A DNA stretch of 64,000 nucleotides from positions 62,422,727-62,486,726 of the forward strand of contig JAKGHH010000007.1 of NCBI GenBank assembly GCA_022828595.1, given 5' to 3'. Below are positions 34,144 to 46,886 of the stretch, in pieces. This stretch comes from Nelumbo lutea (lineage: Eukaryota; Streptophyta; Magnoliopsida; Proteales; Nelumbonaceae). Below the pieces are notes generated by a model. It ran no database searches. It saw only the letters and a program-made list of their open reading frames with translations, and was not told where the DNA came from. Within the stretch, counting starts at the first letter, position 1, and each line of letters begins with the position of its first letter. Made by a program: the position numbers and the translations under genes.

Positions 34144-34829
34144 AGGGGTTGCCATGAGCTGAGCTTCTCACAAGCTATTTGAGCTCAGCTCATGAAAAGC
34201 TCGGCCCGGCTCGGTTTAAACTGAGCTTCAAGTCGAGTTCAAGCCTGATATATAGGCTCGTTTTCTAATCAAGCTGAGCTTGAACCCAATGAAGCTCGGC
34301 TCGTGAGGCTCGCGAGCCTAGTAGAATAAATAAATAATTTGTTATTATATACATACATATATACATATACATATACATATAAATATAAATATATAAATAT
34401 ATATTATAAATAATTTCTATTATATAATAATATTTTATATCTAATATTTATGTTTTTTATGTATAATGGTGAACAATTTTTATAATTCTAATTTTCTGTA
34501 AGTAAAATAAAAACATTATTTATATGTATATTTTTTATTTTTATATGTATGATAATAAATGATTTTTATAATTCTTAATTCTTTGTATGTAAAATAAAAA
34601 AAAAAATATTTTTATATGCATACTTTTATTTTTTAGAAAAAAAAAACATGGCTAGTAGTCTAGCTCGAGCTAAGCCAAGGTCAAACTTGCAAGCTTTGAA
34701 CCGAGCCGAGTTCAAGCTCAAATCTCTAGCTCAAATTGAGCTCGATCTCAAGCTCGAGCATAGCACAGTTTCAGCGAGTCAAGCTCAAATAGCCAAGTAT
34801 TCAGCTTGGCTCAGCTTGAATCCACCCAT
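34144..34829. mobile_element. MITE with 'gagctcggctcg' arms
   Basis: The ends (AGGGGTTGCCATGAGCTGAGC and, in reverse, ATGGGTGGATTCAAGCTGAGC) are related, and both arms are built of 'gagctcg/agctcaa' words around an AT-rich core. Flanks ATAAAAAT and ACTAAAAT agree at 6 of 8. The 69-codon ORF at 34648-34857 is a by-product of the arm repeats. Confidence 0.6.
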
Positions 34830-35278
34830 ACTAAAATGCCTACTATCTTTGCTTTGAAATTTTGATTAAACATGTATATAAGAAAACTTGATATTAAGGT
34901 TAACTAAGTCTTTGTAATGACCAAAGAAGATATTCTTCACCAGGGATATCTACATTTGAGCCCATTCTGATTAAAACATATAAGATTTTCAGTCTAAAAC
35001 AAATCAGGTTTCAAATAAAAAAGGATAATAGGAAACTGCTTTGAAGCCTATCCCCACCCAAGAATAAATAAACAAACAATAAGAGGGAAAGGTCCCATCA
35101 AATAGTAATAAGTCAAGAAAAAAAACTATAATTCAAGTATAAATACAGAACCAAAATATTTAGAAGCATTTTTTCAGCTTTCTTCGCACTATATTATTGG
35201 AATTTCCATGTAAATATAATTTTTGATCACAAGGGTCCAAACCAACATGAATCTACCATGAGGATCCAATCTAGTAGA

Positions 35279-35525
35279 GTTGAAGATATAACAAAGAACT
35301 AAACTGGTATGAATGGTTCGATGATAAACTTCATCGACCTTGAGTTTATTTATAGAAGAGGAGTTTGAGATAGAGTACAACATTGCTTCTTATCTAAATA
35401 AAGATAAACAGAGGAGTTACAGATCAACACAGTTACAGGTAAGGTTAATCTCTAAGATAAGGGTAAGGTGAATTTAATCAATTAGTGTGATAAGGTTTCG
35501 CACATGGACATGATAATCTCTATCA
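35279..35525 (-). repeat. 3' LTR of the copia element
   Basis: Starts TGATAGAGATTATC on the minus strand just after the polypurine tract and ends 'ttatatcttcaac'. TATA box TATAAATAAA (minus) at 35345-35354. Length about 247 bp, short as in many copia lineages. Confidence 0.75.
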
Positions 35526-35559
35526 CGCCCCCTCAAGTGAAATGTCCAGTATGGACATG

Positions 35560-37110
35560 AAGCTTGGATCTGAGTTGATGAAACTAAGTGCCACTGACAG
35601 GTTTGGTGAAGATATTTGTCATCTAATCCTGTGAAGAGATAAATCACACTTCTAAAGACTTATTTAGTACCATGTCTCAAAGAAAGTGATAGTCAACTTC
35701 AACATGTCGAGTTCGAGCCTGGACAACTGGATTGGATGCAAGATGTGTTGCTCCAATATTATCACACCAAATAATTGGATGTAGGCTATAAGCCGAACCA
35801 TAGATCACTTAGTAGAGATTGTAACCATAGAACTTCTGTGGCAGTATTTGTGCAAGATTTGAGTTTAGACTCTGCATTGGAATGAGCGATCGTATTCTGT
35901 TTCTTGGAGCTCCGTGCCACCAAATTGTTTCCAAAATAGTTAGCAAAACCTCTGGTGGAGCATCTATCATCCGAACATCCCGCCTAATCGGCGTCAGAGA
36001 AGGCTTCAAGGGACAAGGGAGTAAAGGAGGAATAGAAGCATAGCCCATGATCAATTGTACCTTTGAGGTACCGTAGTATTCATTTTACAGCTGCCCAATC
36101 ATCTATGGTTGGAGAGTGGAGAAATTGGCAGACCTTGTTAGCACTATACGCAATATCTAGTCTTGTGATTTTCAGGTACTGTAGTGCTCCAATGATATTG
36201 TGGTACTCACTGGAGTCAAACAGAGAGGATCCATCGAACTTGGTCGATTTGTAGGATCCGGCCATAGGTGTGGATAGTGGTTTAGCTAGATCCATGTGAC
36301 TTAACTTGAGAAGATTAGTAGTGTACTTCAATTGAGAAAGGACTAGGCCAAAGGAATGTGGAATGAACTCCATGCCCAAGAAGTAATGGGCCAGGCCTAG
36401 ATCCTTGATAGAGAACATGATAGCCAAAGAAGAGATAGCCCATGAGACGGTAGTAGAAGTGGACCCGGTTAGGAGAATATCCTCAACATAAATCAGCATA
36501 TATTTGGAGGTTGTGCCTTTGTGAAAGACAACAAATGATGGGTCCGATTTAGAAATACAAAAACCCATACTCAAACGATGAGAATTCAGTTGAGAGTACC
36601 AAGCCCTAGGAGCCTGTTAAAGACCATATAGGGCCTTTTGCAGGTTACACATGTGTGGGAAAGCACGGGTCTTTGAACCCTTTGCGTTGATTGACGTAGA
36701 TATCCTCTTGAATGGCTCCATTAAGAAAGGCATTGTCAAAGTCAAGCTGATGGATTGGTTAGTTACGGGACACAGATATGGAAATAACAGTTTAAATGGT
36801 TGTTGGTTTGAAAACCGGGCTGAATGTATCGGTAAAATCCACTCTTGAAATTTGAGAAAAGCACTGAGCAACAAGTTGAGCCTTGAACCGCTTTATAGAC
36901 CCGTCAGCACGCGCCTTCACTTTGTAAACCCACTTTGTGCTGATGAAATTCATACCATCTTTATAAGGAATGAAAGACCAGGTGTGGTTCTGTGGGAAAG
37001 CATTGAATTCCTTAGTCATCGCTTCTTGCCATCGAACATTAGTAGAAGCCTTGGAGTAAGAAGTAGGAGTGGCATCATGTAGCTAGGATAGTAGTGCAGT
37101 AGGTAAGGGA
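35560..37110 (-). pseudogene. Copia reverse transcriptase-RNase H remnant
   Basis: 36792-37019 has the reverse transcriptase start (TWSFIPYKDGMNFISTKWVYK, VDFTDTFSPV). 36080-36574 has the palm with IYVEDILL where YVDD is usual, then SIKDLGLAHYFLGME and the LQYLKITRLDIAYS block. RNase H follows in pieces (FSDAD near 36000, then [10 protein letters not shown]). Stops and frameshifts break the frame at least at 36617 and 36060. Confidence 0.8.
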
Positions 37111-37255
37111 TATTTAGTCGCAATATGAGCTTAAGGTGGGAGAGTACCACCCATTGATCTAGTAGTCATATGATGTCGGCGAGAGCTAGATGGTGGTGGT
37201 AATGGTTGAGTTGTGTTCAACAAATCTGTAATGAGTCAAGTGCCACGGGGATGTA

Positions 37256-38300
37256 CTAAGGTAGTAAATTGAGCAATGTCTGAGTTATCACTAGTAGAAA
37301 TAGCTTGATCAAAAGAAGTGCGATTATCTGGTAGCGGGGGAGATGTAGGTGGAGGTGTCTCACTTGTGGCGAAAGTTGTTGTATCATGATCGGATCTGAT
37401 TGTGTGTTACAATAGTGAGGGAGCAGAAATATAAACCCCATGTGATTGTGAAAGAATAGTTGGTTGAGATGAATCAGAGGATAGCCTGGGAAAGAGGCTC
37501 TCATGGACATGGTGGCATATGTATTCTTGTCTAGATTCGAGATGCAAACAACGATAGCCTTTGTAGGTGGTGTTGTACCCTATGAAGATACATCGAAGAG
37601 ATCTGAAGTCAAACTTATGCTTATTATAAGGACGCAAAAAAGGATAACATGTGCGTCCAAAAGTCTTCAACATGCTGTAATTTGGAGCAGTACCGAATAG
37701 CTTATCAAATGGGCTAGCATGGCCAAGAGATGGACTTGGTATACAACTCAATAGGTAGACGATTGTCTCATCTGCATCATACCAATAATTAAAGGGGAGA
37801 GATGAGGTTCCCATTAGAGATAGGGTAGATTTGATGATGTGGCGTAATTTCTTTTCAACTATGTCATTCTTCTCATGAGTGTGAGGACAAGGTTGATGAT
37901 GGGTAATGCCATGACTATCCAAAAAGGCAGAAAGCTTCTTATATTCTCCACCCTAATCAGATTGGAAACATTTTATTTTGACATCAAATAATAACTCAAC
38001 ATGATGTTTAAATTTAAGAAAAATGACTGAAGTCATCAAGAAAAATGACATAGTATTTAAATCCTTTATTTGATGTAATTGGGGACGGTCCTCAAACACT
38101 TGAGTACACCAACTCTAAGGGACACCTACTTATTGAAGAACTAGAAGACAAATGCAACCAATGACTCTTACCCATCTGACATGTTGAACAAACTCTACTA
38201 GGTGACTAATTAGAGTATGGTAAGCCATATTTAGGCAAAACTTGCCTCACAACTCGCAAAGCAAGATGTCCAAGCCAGTAATGCCATTCCTAAATGGAAG
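37256..38300 (-). pseudogene. Copia integrase remnant
   Basis: 37407-37922 encodes the end of the integrase core and its C-terminal part (DSHGITHHQPCPHTHEKNDIVEKKLRHI, then the PFDKLFGTAPNYSMLKTFGRTCYPFLRPYNKHKF block typical of copia). The region upstream to 38300 is frame-broken. Only short matches to the HHCC/first Asp part are visible. Confidence 0.75.
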
Positions 38301-38439
38301 CTTGAACTCCAACCATTGCTTGTGGCGACTTGCTATGAATACTACCCGGAAGAAGATATAATGCATCTCTATTGGGTGCTCGTAGAATTGTTCTCCCTGT
38401 ATAGTCCTTCAAGAGAAAGCAATCTTGGTGAACCTTAAA

Positions 38440-39685
38440 ATATAATTCATTGTCCTTCATGAATTTGCTAACTAATAGTAAGTTTTTGCATAAGGAACAT
38501 GAAACAAGTCATTTAGCTTAAAGGCACATTAGAGGAGGATAAAGTAGAAGAGCCAATATTTGAAATCTGTAAACCTGAGCCATTACCCACTTTCACTTTA
38601 TCACTGCCTTGATAGTTAGAATGCGACTGCAAATTTTCAATGTCTGGCATCATATGATGAGTAGCGCCAGAGTCTGGATACCATGTGAGATCAAAGGAAG
38701 ATGAAGTACTAGTGTTGTAGGCAACCGTATCGTACTTTTCGTTGTGAAAATTGAGATGATTGCGTCTCCTACAATTTTGTACTCCATGACTAGGTTTATT
38801 GCACAATTGACACACAATGTTGAAACCACCATGTCCTTGGCCACCGGAATTATTAAGTTGACCGTCATTGTTGTGTCCAGACCCCTTCCTCATCCACGGG
38901 TGTTGGACTAAGAGGGGTACTGTCAATGTCCCTGAATTCTCCCCTTTGACAATGGCAATATTAGTAGTTGGAGAGGGGTCATTGGAGGTAGGGGCATGTT
39001 CTTCTAACCACGCCTCATGACTCAAAAGAATGCCAAGAACATCATCATTATCAAATTCATCAATATCAGGTCTGTTTGTAATCGTTGTCACAACAGATTC
39101 AAATTCCGAACCAAGGCCGGTAAGAACATAAATAATTAAATCCATATTTGAAATTGGGTTAGCTACAACAGCAAGATTATCAACAATTGTCTGAGCTTTA
39201 TGAACATAATCAGATATACTAAGATTTCCCTTCTTCAAATTTTGCAATTGTTTCCATAATAGGAAAACCTGGGATTTAGCATGAATAGAATAGGAATTGA
39301 GTAAAGCATTCCATACCTGGGAGGAGGATTGTAACCCTATTATTGGGCCATTACCCCTTCAGTTAATAAGAAATTAGCGCTGAGGATGAGCTGGTCAAGT
39401 TGGAATATGATTCAAACATTGGATTGGAGACGAATTGGCCATTGATGGTATTCAAAACTTCTTTGCGTGGATCCGTTCGTGGGTCATCTACAAGTCCATG
39501 AGTTTATGGGTATGCAGAATAGGTAGGATCTATTCTTTCCACAACAGGAAGTTTTCGCTATTCAGCTTCACCGGTAGAAAGTGAGTGATGTTGAGAAGAT
39601 GGCCGACTGAACTAGAATATATAGTAGTGGAGGATTGTTGAACCAAATTCTGAGTTTGACCGTTGGAGTTGGAAAAGGATGCCAT
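38440..39685 (-). pseudogene. Copia gag and protease remnant
   Basis: An ATG at 39685 overlaps the primer site. The N-terminal capsid part (39300-39685) has stops; 38513-39247 is open. It shows the gag helix region (LKKGNLSISDYVHKAQTIVDNL), a CCHC knuckle CQLCNKPSHGVQNC (about 38770-38810) and the protease active site WYPDSGATHHM (38650-38685), which is intact. Confidence 0.8.
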
Positions 39686-39722
39686 GGCTTTGATACCATG
39701 TTAAAGATATAACAGAGAACTA

Positions 39723-40007
39723 ATAATTAATACTTATTTATTTCTATTTTAGAAATTATTTTCTTTTTATTAATGTACTTATGAAATTATTAATAATTTA
39801 TTTTCAGTTTAATTATTATTGGATAGAAATCATTAATTATTACTGCTATGCAATAGTAATGAGCTAATAATTTGTTAATTATTAATTATATTCATTTACT
39901 TTAATAAATTATAAATTATTAATTTACTATAAAAAAGTAATTAATAAATAATAAATATTTTAAATGAATATTATATGATTATTATTTATGAGCTAGGAAT
40001 AAAATGA
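39723..40007. other. AT-rich spacer
   Basis: Nearly pure A+T with 'attaattatt' words; nothing else visible. Confidence 0.5.
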
Positions 40008-40619
40008 TTGCAGCTAAAGATGATTAACTTCGTAATTATAGCAACAGAATTTTAGTTATCCGTGGCTATAGTGATAAATATCCCTTTAGCCACAGACATA
40101 ATAACTTTTCACCACAGACATATTGTCCGTAGCTAAAACTCAATTTATGCTTTTGTAACTTATAGCCACAGATTCATTATAACCGTGGCTATAAATATCT
40201 TTTAACCACGGACAGAATAACATTTAACTACAGACAAATTGCCTGAATAACTTGTAACCACAGACAAATTGTTCGTAGCTAAAGTTTAACTTTTAACCAC
40301 GGACAAATTGTCCGTAGCTAAAGTTCAACTTATGCTTTTGTAACTTATAGCCACAGAATTTAGCCACGGACAGAATAACTTTGAGCCACGGACAAACTTT
40401 TAACCACGGACAAATTGTCCATAGATAAATTTCAACTTCTTTTTTTGTAACTTATAGCCATGGATACATTATAACCGTCGCTATAAATATCTATTAGCCA
40501 CGAACAAAATTATTTTTAGCCACGAACAAATTGTCTGTAGCTAAATCTCTCCCATGTTTTAGCTACGGTTTTTTGACCGTAGTTAAAGTGCCGTAACTAT
40601 AGCCCCATTTTCCTAAGTG
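40008..40619. mobile_element. CACTA-like transposon end with subterminal repeats
   Basis: Read from 40619 leftward the terminus is CACTTAGGAAAATGGGGC, close to the CACTA-type 'CACTA...GGAAAATGGG'. Inside it lie at least ten copies of a short palindromic word (tagccacggacaaattgtcc and variants 'ccgtagctaaa', 'accgtggctata'), in both orientations, as in the subterminal regions that CACTA transposases bind. No opposite end or transposase is seen, so this is one arm only. Confidence 0.6.
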
Positions 40620-41644
40620 TATTCCTGTAAAATCTAGCTATATTGACTGATTCACTTAATCACTTTATTCTGAATAGTCTTATCATGATATCCTTTTTCT
40701 AATTGATGGGAAACCAAATTTAATTTGCTAAAGACCAAATTTAATTTGCTAGACTTTTTTTGAAAAGTAAAACTTTCAAAGAAAATTACCATCTCAGCTT
40801 TATTCCAACTATATGGAGTTGGCTACACTAGGACATGTAAAGAATAAATATTAAAGCATTGGTATCGGGTATCGTATCAGAAAATTTGGATATGGATACG
40901 AATACAGATACGCTTTGGAAATGCATGGATATGGACGAAAAATATCAAAATAGATGGATACGTCAAGGCAATGTATATTAAATTTAAGACCAAAATAGTC
41001 ATAAATAGTATATAAATATATAAAAATGTATATTTTAATAATGTACATGAAAAAATATATTACAATTAACATATCGGAATGCCTAAATATCATATAATTT
41101 TATTTATAATGCATTAATCAAGAGTCCAAGACACTAAACACATGTGCATATTATATTTTAATTATTATACCAATTTTTTTTTATTTTACTATTTTAATTG
41201 TTTTATCATTAACAAAAAAATCAACTAAATACTAAATTCTCAAATGCAAATTAAAACACCAATTAATAATTCACAAAAATATAATGTTAACTTAAAGTAT
41301 ATCAAATTTGTTAAAATTTATAAAATACATATCCTATACAAATTCATAATTTTTAATTACTAAAATTATTATTCCATTATTAATATTTTATTTCTATAAA
41401 TAATTCAAAATAAAAAATCATTTTTGAAATAAATGTAGATTAGTGAATTTGATAGATTCAATTTAATATTATATTCTTCAATATTTTGTAAAAACTATTT
41501 TTATTTTTTATAAATAATAAATATTGTTATTACTTATTGATGTAAATTAAAATATTAATTAATAATTTTTTAAAATATATAAAAAATTTAAAATGCATAT
41601 CATATGCAATTTAAATATTAAAATAATTATTTTATTATTAATAT
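40620..41644. other. AT-rich spacer with a degraded MITE-like patch
   Basis: 40857-40975 has 'ggtatcgggtatcgtatc' and 'gatatggatacgaatac' words, a wording shared by a common class of plant MITEs. 41100-41640 is AT-rich with no feature. Confidence 0.4.
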
Positions 41645-43530
41645 TTTATTTTTAGCCATGCAAGCTTGTAGAGTTAAGGGTGTTGTTGAGTTTTTAGGTT
41701 CAGCTTGTGAACGGCTACATCCGTTATAACATTTTCACAACTCCTGCTATCAATTACAAGGCTTGCAACTTTCCCACCCATAGTACACATGGTACGAAAA
41801 ATATTATTTCTTAGCTAATCCGATGATTCATCCCTAGGAGTTAGGAATGATTGCTGTATCACCAAGGCCTCTCCTATATCCTCATACACCATTTCTCCCT
41901 CTAAGATTTCATCATTATAAGAGTCAAACACAAGAGGTATTGACAATCAAATGCTTCTAATTGGGTTTCACTCTCATCTTCTACAAACATCACCCCTTTT
42001 TCTTTTATCACCCCTCACACATTTAGCAGATTTATGGCCTAGTTCACCACATTTAAAACACTTCAGTCCAAGTGGATCCACCTGGCTTGGATTAGGTCCA
42101 TGTCCTTGATTTTGATTTAGCCCACAGGATTGCAATTGATTTGAAGGCGGGTTAGGATTATTACATGGGGGTGGTTTGGCCACATTAGTTAGGGTTTGGA
42201 TGAATTGGTTAGGTCGACTGCTTTGTTTTTCTATGATTAGAGCATGTTGATGTGCCATAGAAACATCATATCAGTCAAATAGGTCTAATATATCTTGAAT
42301 ATTTGGTCTCAACCAACCTATATACCTAGCCACCAATTGGTCTTCGATTTCAACTCACTCATTCCTGGCCACTAATAGATGAAACTTCTTTATATATTCA
42401 TCTATTGTATCAGTTCTTTTCTTTAGATTTTGCAATTCTTGATAAAGTAAACGTATATAATTATGGGGTAGGAATTCTAACCTCATCTTTGTCTTGAGTT
42501 TCCTCCATCTCTTAATCTTTTTCTTGCCTCTTCTCTGTCGCATAACCTTCAATTGATGCCATCATGCTGTTGCTTGTCATCTAAATCGAGTGGTTATTAA
42601 GGGCACGATCTTATTTTTTGGAACTTCCTTGAATTCAAGGATTTCTTCTACTACAAAAAGCCAATCCATGAATTCTTCTTCTAGAGTCATGCCTCCTTGG
42701 AATTCCGAGATTTCAAACTTGAGACCTACTTTCCACCGTCTTTGATCACCACCCACAACTACAACCGATCTAGTTGCTTGTCTTGATGATGAAAGGGAAA
42801 GCATGGAGATACTTGCGTCGGAGTCATTGTCCCCTATTTCTGACCGAGAATGTAGTGACTTCACCTCCTCAACAAGTGCCTCGACTTGTCTTATCAACTT
42901 TGTCATTTCTTCTTGTGTTTTGTTATTGAGTTCCTGCTCCATGATGTGAGCTACTGGTTTCTTCTTAGGAGCCACAATCCGAAGAATGATCAAGTTGAGC
43001 TTTGATACCAACTGACGCAAAACGGAAATGAAACACGTGAGAAAAGTTCTAAAGAAAAGAGCAGAAGTCAAATTTTAGGAAGAAGAATTCTTCACTAAAC
43101 AATTGAGAGAAAATTGATAACAAGAGAATTGCCTTAGCCTTCCCTTAGCTACTCTTTATATAGGCATACACCCTTATGTCTCCTAATCCTAATATGAAAA
43201 CACTCCATAATAGAATCCTACTAAAACTTCTTAAAAAAAAATAAAATCTGTATTTAAGAAAATATACCAAAATAGAATCCTACTAAAATCCTTTAAAAGG
43301 AAAGTCCTAATTGAACATAAATTCGAAATAATGCTATCTTGGTAAAAATGAACTAAGATGGAAACTCTGAAATGGCGCCAACTTGGTAAAAACGTAATAA
43401 TATAGAATTTCTATGATGATGCTATATCAATAAATATTTAGTAAGATGGGTCAATGGTGACATATCTACTTCTTATGTGTCTTCAAATGGTCCCAACTCG
43501 CATAGAACTTATCGGTCTTCTCCTGTACTA
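41645..43530 (-). mobile_element. Gypsy gag-protease fragment with part of a 5' LTR (element 3)
   Basis: Minus strand: partial LTR from about 43530 down to 43013 with TATA box TATATAAAG (43154-43162), a primer site TGGTATCAAAGC (42999-43010), gag, then protease text ending near 41645. The LTR is cut on its far side by element 4. No reverse transcriptase or integrase remains. Confidence 0.75.
41650..42945 (-). pseudogene. Gypsy gag and protease start (element 3)
   Basis: ATG near 42945. A coiled N-terminus is followed by the capsid block FEISEFQGGMTLEEEFMDWLFVVEEILEFKEVPKNK. After a frameshift come WRKLKTKMRLEFLPHNYIRLLYQELQNLK and the CCHC knuckle CFKCGELGHKSAKC (about 42010-42060). Downstream, 41650-41800 reads as a protease start (CTMGGKVASLVIDSRSCENV), where the active site DSG/DGG reads DSR. 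Confidence 0.78.
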
Positions 43531-44082
43531 CATCACAAACTTTGGACCGTTGTGGAACTACGGTTCACCAAAACTGGACCTGAATACCAGCTGCACGTGT
43601 AATTTTAAGTTACACGCATGATCGGAAGCCACGTATATTTAATAAAAGGCTGCCCGCTAAGTAATGATGTCACTAGCACCACATCGATTAAGTGAAATGC
43701 AAAAGGCGGTAGCACATGTGGGTTATGAGGATCCTCAGGTGGAAGGAAAGTCAACCTTTGAAAGATCTCATAAGAACACATGGCGGAACCCTAGCAATGC
43801 TCCTTAATGACCGACAATGAATCTAATATTCTCTTTCCTAGTAAAAAACAAACGCTTTTCGCTCCTTCCTTTCGAGATCTCGAGATCCTTCCCTATAAAT
43901 AGGGATCCCCCTCATAACAAAATTCATTCATTCGACCCTTGATTAACTCAATCATTGGATTCCCTACTCAACCATCTCATTACTCCCCTTACCCTAGCCT
44001 TTTTTGTTGGTTCATTGCTCCCGATCTTCCTTTGTCCTTCAAGGAGACCACCTCAACATTTCCTGACCATCCCTTACTTACA
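43530..44082 (+). repeat. 5' LTR of element 4, 5'-truncated
   Basis: Aligns with 54756-55287 to the last base. TATA box TATAAATAG at 43894-43902 (55099-55107 in the 3' LTR). It joins the LTR of element 3 near 43530. Confidence 0.8.
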
Positions 44083-44118
44083 TTAGAATCTCTAGTTTCA
44101 TCTTGTTTCACAGAGGAT

Positions 44119-45500
44119 GGCTGTCCATAGAATCAACCTTACACCAATCCCTGAGGAACACAACACCGCCTCAGAAGACACTAGCCCAGAAGGTGGGGAC
44201 CAGTATGAGACAGAAATGGCCGACCAGTCCGACATCAAGATTCTTTTAAAAAAAGTTTATGAGTTCGAAACCTGATTTGAAGCTCGGTTTGACAGACTCA
44301 AACAGATGTAGAACAAGACAAGAACCACCCTGCAATTTCTCCTCCAATAGATAGGTCGGACTGAACAATCTCCCTACACCTTGGCCGCTGCTCCCATAAC
44401 CATCCCTACCAGCCATCATGCCTCCAATCTGATCCCCACCTCACTAGAATAGCCCAATAGAGTCAATCCCATGCTTGTGCAAACAGGGCAACACCCCACT
44501 AGTCAGCCCAAAACTCTACCCCAAGCAGACCCCACAATGGAGGCTCCACTCAACTAGAACGAGCTAAGGGAATATGCTTAGGGACTAGTAGTAGAGAGCT
44601 ACAACTGAGCCCAAGATTTGGTTGTCCTACAGAAACCCTACTCTGATAGGATCTTATACAAACCCTACCCCATCGGCTACACTCCTCCACAACAGTGGCC
44701 GCAGTACGATGGACAGAGGGGAAGCCCGCAAGAGCACATAAGTAAGTTTGAAGACGCTTTGGGGTCCTTCTCCCTCGATGACGACCTGAAAGTCCATGAA
44801 TTCTCAAAGTCTTTGATGGGGCCGGCATACACATAGTTTGTCAATCTTATTGTTGGGAGCATAGATTCATGGGCCAAACTAGCCAAAAGATTTTTGTCTA
44901 AATGGTTTACCCTAGAAAGGAAGGTAACAATGGCCGACCTGAGGAACACGGAACAACGTTCAAAAGAGGAACTTTTGGCATACATCATGAGGTTCCAAAA
45001 GTTGACCAACTCGGTTTTTGATGAGCACACCACAGAAAAGAGCTTCATCGAGTAGTGTGTGCAAGGAATGCAGGCTGCCAATAGGATAGGCATAAAAAAT
45101 GTAAAAGTGGAGATATTCAGTCAACTGTGGCGGTGCGCGGAGAGGATGGCGTTCACGATCAAGAACAACACGGCCCAGCCCACATTGATATTAGGATAGT
45201 TTAGCAGGAACGAGGCCTACGTAGTTGACCGCAGGTCTTGTAACAAGCTAGGGCCTTACTATCAGAACAACAATCAAGGTAAGAGGAATGATTTGCCAAT
45301 TCCTCCCCCTTTTCCCTACATTTAGGAGGAGGTAATAATAATAATGAACAAACTGGTTGAAGATAGAGTAGTCAACCTACCGCCACCATCTATAGGAGTA
45401 GACCTAGATGGGAGAAGGTGGTGCAATTACCACCAGTCCCTACACCACGATCTGATGTGGAATGCTTCTCTTTAAGAAGGTTGTTTGTACAAAAAGTGAA
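44119..45500 (+). pseudogene. Gag remnant of element 4
   Basis: Starts at ATG 44119 (MAVHRINLTPIPEEHNTASE). Frames chain to KPYPIGYTPPQQWPQYDGQRG, SPQEHISKFEDALGSF, FSKSLMGPAYT, SIDSWAKLAKRF and VTMADLRNTEQRSKEELLAYI, the order of the Tat gag capsid. In-frame stops at several places, often single substitutions. 45500-45780 is a broken linker. Confidence 0.78.
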
Positions 45501-45785
45501 ATTAGATGAGTTTGTAAAGTGCAACCCTGTGTGAGTAGAGACCGACCCCCTCTTAGCTCACGCCCAAGGAGGGAGCATTAATGTCGTAGGGATACCAGGC
45601 CAGTACCAGCTGGATATGCTGATAGAGAAACTTGAGCAAAGCCTAGAGCTCCAACACTTCTTCAACAAATAAGGAACAAACACTTCAACGAGGAAGCTAG
45701 CCATCAGAGTGCTAGCAGAAGGCTTCAGGAGACCTCTGGAACCTTACCGGCGTGATCGCACCAGTGTGGAGTTTAGCCGGAGGGC

Positions 45786-46446
45786 ATGCTAGCCAGAGAC
45801 CCTCACCATAATCGACCATTATATGTTACAAGAAGAGTGGGAGGTTTCGAGATGAGAAGATCCATGGTTGACCTTGGGAGTTCTATCAATCTAATTTCCA
45901 TTCGTACGCTGAAGTTAATGAACATACAACAAGAGGCAGTCAAGGGCCTACCTATGGAGGTGATCGACTTCAACAGGAATGCGTCTATAATAGAAGGATT
46001 CGTTGAGCTACAAGTTGCGATCAGACCGTTCTCAATCATCTAAGAGTTCCAGGTTATCTCTAGAAGAACCACGTATCACACTCTTCTAGGGCGGCCATTG
46101 ATACATGGCTTGGCCCTAGTCCCGTCGGCATATCACCAATGTATTAAGGCCAAACACAAGGGACGCATGATAAGGATTCCAACGACTAGAGTTCCCTTCG
46201 ACAAGTCAGAGGCTCATCTATAGGACGTGATCTACTATACCGAGCTAGCCAACGAGGGTGAGACAAGAATAACCAGGGTGGAAGGAGTACAGCCGAGCCT
46301 TACAGGCTATCCCTCGACTATGCTAGAAAAGAAGAAAAGGATGAGATGCGTATGAGTGACCGGCGGCGATGGAAAAAGCTACTACACCATTTATTGCAGA
46401 CTACGAAGACGGTGAGTCACCAGCAGCCAAAAAGGTCATCCCGGAG
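45786..46446 (+). pseudogene. Protease remnant of element 4
   Basis: RRSMVDLGSSINLIS carries an intact D-L-G-S-S active site. It is followed by TYHTLLGRPLIHGLALVPS, the flap and second conserved block, and DEAHL-like linker. One stop at 46041 splits it. It runs in frame to a GT at 46447. Confidence 0.78.
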
Positions 46447-46886
46447 GTATGACTTTATTTTTTTAATAAGCAAGATATGATATGGCTTCTGATAAGTGTG
46501 ATGTGTTCTTCTAAACAATACAATTAATGTTTGTTTATCATCAAAAGGCTTTGCTGTGAAAACATCTACCTTATGTAATTATGCATCTGAAATCATGCTC
46601 AAGTTGTGTGTACTATGCTCATACTTCTCTAAGATCATGCACCCTAAATGGGATGATTATGACATTTCTTTTTAATGAAAAACATGCTTGCGAACAATGT
46701 TTCAACCATAATTATTTTATCGGGCCATCTCCACGAGAGGACATCGTGATGATTTCATCGCAAGAGGACATTTTACGGGCCGAACATATATTGCCAACAC
46801 TAAAGGTACGGCACTAAAAGAAAGAGGTGTCAACACGTAGTTATCAACAAAATTAAAATGATACTAAAATTCACTTGTGATAGTAG
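46447..46886 (+). other. Intron-like spacer between protease and reverse transcriptase
   Basis: 440 bases with GTATGA at the left and TAGTAG at the right. The flanking coding frames are both phase 0 at these points. The interior is AT-rich, unlike the coding parts, and has no gypsy motif. Ogre elements are known to carry an intron at this position; splicing here is inferred, not shown. Confidence 0.6.

Larger units (their letters stand above)
35279..39722 (-). mobile_element. Ty1/copia retrotransposon, 5' LTR almost lost
   Basis: Read on the minus strand: a primer site TGGTATCAAAGC (initiator tRNA-Met type) at 39687-39698, then gag, protease, integrase, reverse transcriptase and RNase H in copia order. 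A polypurine tract (cacttgagggggcg, 35526-35539) and a 3' LTR follow. Of the 5' LTR only the last ~24 bases next to the primer site remain (39699-39722, 'gttctctgttatatcttt'). They match the 3' LTR end. All coding parts have stops. Confidence 0.85.

Noticed and set aside
40008..40619. Regular short palindromic repeats considered as a CRISPR array
   Set aside because: Spacing is irregular, copies occur in both orientations, the genome is plant, and the end fits a CACTA terminus.
43541..43551. TGTGGAAC at 43551 as the start of the element 4 LTR
   Set aside because: The polypurine tract at 54425-54438 and the TGTAAG/CTTACA pair place the true LTR start at 54439, so the 5' LTR is simply truncated.
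44550..45093. Antisense ORFs over the element 4 gag
   Set aside because: The plus strand reads as gag; the antisense frames are low in any recognisable motif.
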